Assembly (NCBI GenBank): GCA_021613375.1
Contig: CM038711.1
Span: forward strand, 23,171,723 to 23,235,722
Direction: 5' to 3'
DNA: 64,000 nt
Source: Megaleporinus macrocephalus
Taxonomy: Eukaryota; Chordata; Actinopteri; Characiformes; Anostomidae
Shown piece after piece: positions 59,323 to 64,000 of the stretch; the first letter of the stretch is position 1, and the number at the start of each line of letters is the position of its first letter. The notes beneath the pieces were generated by a model, which saw nothing but the letters and a program-made list of their open reading frames with translations, was not told the origin of the DNA and searched no databases. Made by a program: the position numbers and the translations under genes.

Positions 59323-60739
59323 GTACGCTGCCCCCCCGTGCCCTTCACGTCCCCTGTGCCTACACCTTCTCACTTTCTCACATCCTCGATTATACCTCCG
59401 AACCTTTTACTTTTCCATAGTTTAACCCTCTAGGTTCCACCTGAATGTCTGGAAACACCTCCTCCTACAGCTTGTTAAGTAATGCTAGCAGCTTACTGAA
59501 GCACAAGGGATATATTCTGTCAAAAATAAGGATTCTAGACTTTCAATCAGTAAAACATTTGTGTTTCGTAACTGATGAAGTAGACGTTTTATTGAGGTGA
59601 ATTTAATGGAAAGTTGATGTGCAGTGTATGACAGTGTATACATTTTTGCTGTTCAAATGTTATTTAAGCGTGAAAGTACTGGTAAATGTAAATGTATAAA
59701 TGTTATATGTAAATGTTATAATAGAAATAGAAATATATTAGAAATAACTATAGACTACAGTTATAAAAAGAGGAATTCTGTGTGTGTACGAGTGGTTTAA
59801 TGTAAAGTGGTTTATTGTAGAAAAACGTAATGTCTTTGATTGTTAGTGGGGGTGATTTGCTTTCTGAAACACCAGTGAACATATATATTTACCCTTACCG
59901 CGTACCCTTTGCTAGTTTTTGTTTTTAGTGTATTGCATTTTTTGTATGTTCCCAAACTGCGGAGGGCAGTCTGGGGGTTTTGACTTTTGTTTTCCCATTT
60001 CCTCTCCTAATGTATCACTCTTATGTTCTGACTTGCCTGTCTTCCTGTCCTGTCTACCCTCCCACTCTCCCCATAACTTGTACTTGTATGTTATGGACGG
60101 GTTGATGATAATTTCGCCAGTTCTTGTACTTGTACTTGTGACTGTTTGACAGTAAAGGCCCTGACTGATTGATGATATATATATATATAATCTCACAAAG
60201 CAATGTATTTGAAACCATTTTGTGCCATAGTTTTATGGAAGGTAGCTTTTAGAGACATCTGACTCCCATGAACAGTTCTGACTTGGTAGGTTTCACTACA
60301 ATAGTGCTTCTAGTGCTTTTATGATTTCACATCTTTACCCAGATTTTAAAATGCCTGCATAATGAAATGCTGGAGTTACTGTTTAAGATAAAGTAAGGCA
60401 CCGGTATACAGTCTTTTCAGTCTCTCTCAGTCTCTTGGACAGTGAGTCTATGTGAGCATGTGTTTTGTACGCTGATCAGAGAGAGCACGTCCCTCTGACA
60501 TCTTTCACTGCAGGGGCTGCCATGTTGCTCTTAGGCCATTAGAGTCAGTGAACGTAGCCGCCGTTCCACCCTGTGTTTCAGTCTGACTGTCTGCTGCTCC
60601 AGCCTGACTCTTATCTCTCCCCACCATTTGTGTCAACATGTCAGCGCAGAGTTCGCAGCGGCTTCTCCACCGGAGCGGGGCGCGCGTGCGTGCGTGTGTG
60701 CGGAGGGGCCTGCTCTGGAGTCAGTGGTGTCCCACAGGA

Positions 60740-61290
60740 GAGTGGTGTTTTAAAGCTAACACGCTGTACACGCACACAATGCCCGTTATTACAATCGCGG
60801 TAATTAATGAAACGCTGAAAGCGGCCCTGCAGGGGCATCTGCTTCCTCGCAGATTAATCAAGGGCCTCTCCTTAACGAGCAGAAACGGCGCGTGGTGGGG
60901 GAGAGAGAGGGAGAAAGAAAGAGAAAAGGCGAGGTGGGGGGAGTCGGTTTGATGGCCCTGCAGCCCTTTTTGTATGTGTAAGGGCATGTAAGAGAGTTTG
61001 GGTGGGGAAAAAAAACCCACCAAAGCGTATTTTTCCTCTTTCCTTTGCATGAAATATTCAATCACGCGTTGACTGAGGAGGCATTTAACCGCGGACATGA
61101 CGTGAAAGCGGTCGTGGGGAGCGATAGCGACAGCCCTCGCGAAAGAATAGCAGGGACGTGTTTCTGGGGGGACACAATATGGCGTGACACACAGGCCTCT
61201 GTTTCTCGCTCTCCCCTCCCCGTTTTGGCTGTCTGGCGGCGCTGTAATGAAATCAAGGCCCGGGATATGAGATGCGCTCGCTGCTCCCCA
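60740..61290. promoter_or_regulatory. candidate regulatory cluster in intron 3
   Basis: GC- and CpG-rich, non-repetitive sequence with embedded TAAT-type cores (GCGGTAATTAATGAAACGC, CGCAGATTAATCAAGG) and AATATTCAATCACGCG. The mix of homeodomain-like cores and CpGs in the shortest intron makes it a reasonable enhancer candidate. This is inference from composition. Confidence 0.3.
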
Positions 61291-61641
61291 GCCGTCAGAC
61301 AGCTACGTGTTGCTTAGCGGAGGGGAAAAAAGAAAGAGAGAAATGAAATGAATTGATAAAACACAAGGTCCCGGGGGGACGGAGTGCTGGAGATTGCGGA
61401 ATAATCCAGGGCTGCGGCTGGGGGATCGCCTGCGCCGTCCTCCCTCCCCAGCACTCGCACGCACGCACACACAAAAGATTCAGGCTTTATTATTATTATT
61501 GAAAAGAACGGTAAATTAAAAAACACTCACTGGCGAATCCTTTTAAGTTCTCTTCGTACCACTGGGAGACACTCTAGTGGGGGGAAGAGCTGCATGCTGA
61601 ACCGCGACTGCATCAGATAGGGCACAAACACACAGCCATTT

Positions 61642-61692
61642 TGTGTGTGTGTGTGTGTATGTGAGCATGTGTATGTGTGTGTGTGTGTGTGA
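61642..61692. repeat. (GT)n imperfect microsatellite
   Basis: GT runs separated by ATGTGAGCATG. Confidence 0.88.
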
Positions 61693-62196
61693 GAGTGAGA
61701 ATGCCATGTTGTGGCAAATGCCTGGCTCCCCTGGCACAGTGCAGGACCTGGCCAATAACATTATACCAACAGAAGGCTTATAAACTCCACTCTATCAATT
61801 TAGCCTTATTATTGTGAGCACATGGCACTCAGTGTGGTAATATGGTCCAAAGCAAACTCTGCCTTGTCACAAAATGAAATAAAACTCTTCGCCTCTAACA
61901 GTATTACACACTATAGGATTAAACCTGAAATCCCATAATGTGGGGCCACATGTTTGCGGTGTGTGAGATCATCGTGCCGACCTCTCGTTTTCAGGACAAG
62001 GTTTAGGTAACCCCTGTTCCGCCACCTCCTCCTTCATCCACGTCTCTTTTGTCCCTCATGGCAGCGTCCTTTTCCCCCCCTCATCCTATATCGCTCCTGT
62101 CACTTCTGTACATGGCAGTGTTTTTCTAACCGCTTGCCCTCTCTCCGCACTGAGCTTTAACCTCCTGCTTAGTGCTTGCTTACTACTTTCCCCCTT

Positions 62197-62222
62197 TGTG
62201 TGTGTGTGTGTGTGTGTGTGTG
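62197..62222. repeat. (GT)n microsatellite
   Basis: About 13 GT units. Confidence 0.92.
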
Positions 62223-63835
62223 GAAACGTGCATGTGTGTCTGTACAGAGACCACACTCAGTTAAAAGATCTATTAAAGTATGAGGGGTTTATATGTTTCA
62301 GAAGATATCTCTGAAAAGAGTATATGTGCAGCTGACAGCTTGCATATTGGAGAAGGAAGGGAAATGAAAAATAAAGGTTGTTCAAAACTGTTGAAGTTGA
62401 GGTATAGAGAAAATTGAACTCCTTCCAAACATACCTGGTAGACCACCAAAGCTGTCAACACCATTTGAAGTTAACATATTCTGCTCATTTTCAGTGTTCA
62501 TAATTTACTAAAGTCGATTTACATCCTTCAGTTTTCACAGAAAACAGTATTTCTCAGTATTCGCCCTCTGTCTGAAACGACTTTAGGCTGCCGTCCTTAT
62601 GAGTCTGGTCAGCTCACTTACTCTGCTCTGATTGGTCAACAGCCAGAGCAGTTAAGGGCAGTAGCAGCGTCCTGCTGCAAGTCCTGACCTTACAAGCAGC
62701 CGATAAGGATTGTGTTACAAAATCGTGTCACCTTGTAACGGGGAAAACGAGACGTTTCAGGCAGCTGAGAGAAGTGGTTTCTGTGGGACGGAGTTTCTCC
62801 CCCTGGCATGTACTTTGGGCTTTATAGATACACAGAGAGCTACATTATACACGAAAGGAAAGAGAGAAACTGGAGTAGCAGAAAGGATCTCCTTCAAGGC
62901 TTTCATCTGTGAGAGAGAGAGGTTAAAATCAAGCTCCACTCCTGCTTCACAAATAAATCACAGGTGTTTCTGTTCACCTTCCACTTTAATAAGACAACTG
63001 AATGCCCTGAGCCTGAAAGGATGTGTAGCTTCCACAGAGAAGAGGAAAATTGCAAATCAGTCAAATAGGCTGCTGATGACCCCAGAGCCCAGAGCTTCAC
63101 TGATTGTGCTTGGGATTACTTGGCTCAGGAGAAGCAGAGCCAGCTTCTAAGACTGAAGCTTGGAAAAACATCCTTGCAGATTACTTTGATCAACTGAAAG
63201 CAAGTCTAATGGAAGGAATGTAGGCTGTATTAAAGGACAAGGCTGCATACATTAAATACTGAAAAATGATATATTTATTTGTTGAGGCTTCTGGGTAATT
63301 TTCTGAATAACTTGTACTCAATGGCCGTTGACTGGAAATGAAATGAAGGGTGGTGTCTGGTTCATGCACAGTACCGTATGTGTGAGATGGATAGAGTTGC
63401 CCGATTGATCTCTGCTTGTGTGTTTATATCTGTTGGCATCTGGTGTCTCTTTCATTTCTTGTGTGTATGTAGGTGCATATTTGGATCCCTCCATTCTCAT
63501 ATTTATGTCCAGTGTCCTGTGTGTATTGTGTGCGTGCGGGTATATTTATCTAGGTGTCTGGAGGGCTTTCTGAGTGTAGGTTTGTGTGAGATTCTTGTGT
63601 GGGTGGGTGTGATCCTGTGTGGTTGGGTGTGATACTGTGTGTGTATGTGTGCGGGCCGAGTCTGGGGGGAGTCTCTACAGGAGGAGGAATCTGGAGCACT
63701 GGCTCCCTGAGGAGCGCTTGGAAAAAAACCTCAGATCAAATGGAGAACATTCACTGCTCCTCTCCGCTCCAATGCCCTGCGACCGGCCAAGGTTGGGCTA
63801 TGGCTGTTAACAGCCCCTCTCTCTTTTTTTATACT

Positions 63836-63893
63836 TCTCTCTTCCTCTCTCTCTCTCTCTCTCTCGCTCTCTCTCCCCTGTGGCCATGTGCAG
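63836..63893 (+). promoter_or_regulatory. znf423: candidate exon 4 splice acceptor
   Basis: A (CT)n microsatellite (63840-63878) supplies a long pyrimidine tract, followed by CCCCTGTGGCCATGTGCAG ending at 63893. The purine-containing gap between tract and AG makes it weaker than the exon 2 and 3 acceptors. Confidence 0.45.
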
Positions 63894-64000
63894 CTGACCC
63901 CCCTCACCAAACATCCCCTGCCCCCTCCCTGCCTGCTGGCCAAGGCTCTGGCTCAGGCCCTGCTGACCTCCTGAGTGTGCAGAGGAGAAGACCCAAGGTT
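63894..64000 (+). CDS. znf423: candidate znf423 exon 4 (partial, runs off the edge)
   Basis: If exon 3 splices to 63894, the carried G completes an alanine codon. The frame then reads A-D-P-P-H-Q-T-S-P..., a proline/serine/glycine-rich stretch of about 36 residues, with no stop to the window end. The phase is correct. However, family members continue after the first finger with a DGDDDPQLSW..SSPSSKD-type segment followed by more zinc fingers, and this peptide does not clearly match that. It may be a divergent start of the large zinc-finger exon, a lineage-specific cassette exon, or a false acceptor with the true exon further right. Confidence 0.4.

Larger units (their letters stand above)
59323..63893 (+). 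other. znf423: znf423 intron 3 (about 4.6 kb if exon 4 is real)
   Basis: The intron begins GTACGC. It holds a short (TA)n near 60175-60189, GT microsatellites, a GC-rich block at 60740-61290 and the polypyrimidine tract before 63893. The stretches 59420-60540 and 62230-63820 contain nothing I recognise. If the exon 4 candidate is false, the intron continues past the window. Confidence 0.6.

Overview
This window looks like non-coding-rich vertebrate DNA, most likely from a teleost fish. It is intron-dominated and dense in CA/GT, CT/GA and TA microsatellites. It also holds an L2/CR1-type LINE remnant, Tc1/mariner-like MITEs and a hAT element of kinds common in ray-finned fish genomes. I cannot name the species. 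No prokaryotic features (operons, ribosome binding sites, CRISPR) are present.

The only protein-coding gene I can support is the 5' part of one plus-strand gene, a znf423 (OAZ/EBFAZ-type multi-zinc-finger transcription factor) orthologue. A GC/CpG-rich promoter and 5' UTR region (about 1000-2318) leads into coding exon 1 (2319-2358), which encodes MSRRKQAKPRSVK, the NuRD-recruiting N-terminal motif shared by FOG, SALL, ZNF423 and ZNF521. Exon 2 (37171-37230) and exon 3 (59122-59322) follow. All junctions are phase 1 with GT/AG sites. Exon 3 carries an acidic, serine-containing linker and the first C2H2 zinc finger. A candidate fourth exon starts at 63894 and stays open to the window edge, but its peptide does not match the conserved start I expect there, so it is tentative. 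The other roughly 29 zinc fingers of the family must lie downstream.

Intron 1 (2359-37170) contains microsatellites, two MITEs with TA target sites, a minus-strand LINE 3' fragment (23960-25037), a 660-base pyrimidine tract (26755-27415) and a 36-copy, 26-base minisatellite with a two-state variant position (35369-36324). Intron 2 (37231-59121) contains a compound minisatellite of two related units (43683-45490), an unclassified dispersed repeat present in both orientations, and a hAT element (50283-50989). The hAT element has an 8-base target duplication and sits inside an older repeat whose second copy, about 1.8 kb away, supplies an empty-site comparison. Intron 3 (59323-63893) is short and holds a GC-rich, possibly regulatory block.

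Several low-repeat blocks (for example 10140-11110, 14080-14330, 27420-27700, 29130-29400, 55240-55460, 60740-61290) look like candidate cis-regulatory elements, which would fit a developmental regulator. That is inference from composition only. I did not find a novel enzymatic or defence system. The most unusual signals are the minisatellites, the nested hAT insertion and an out-of-frame upstream ORF running through exons 1-3.
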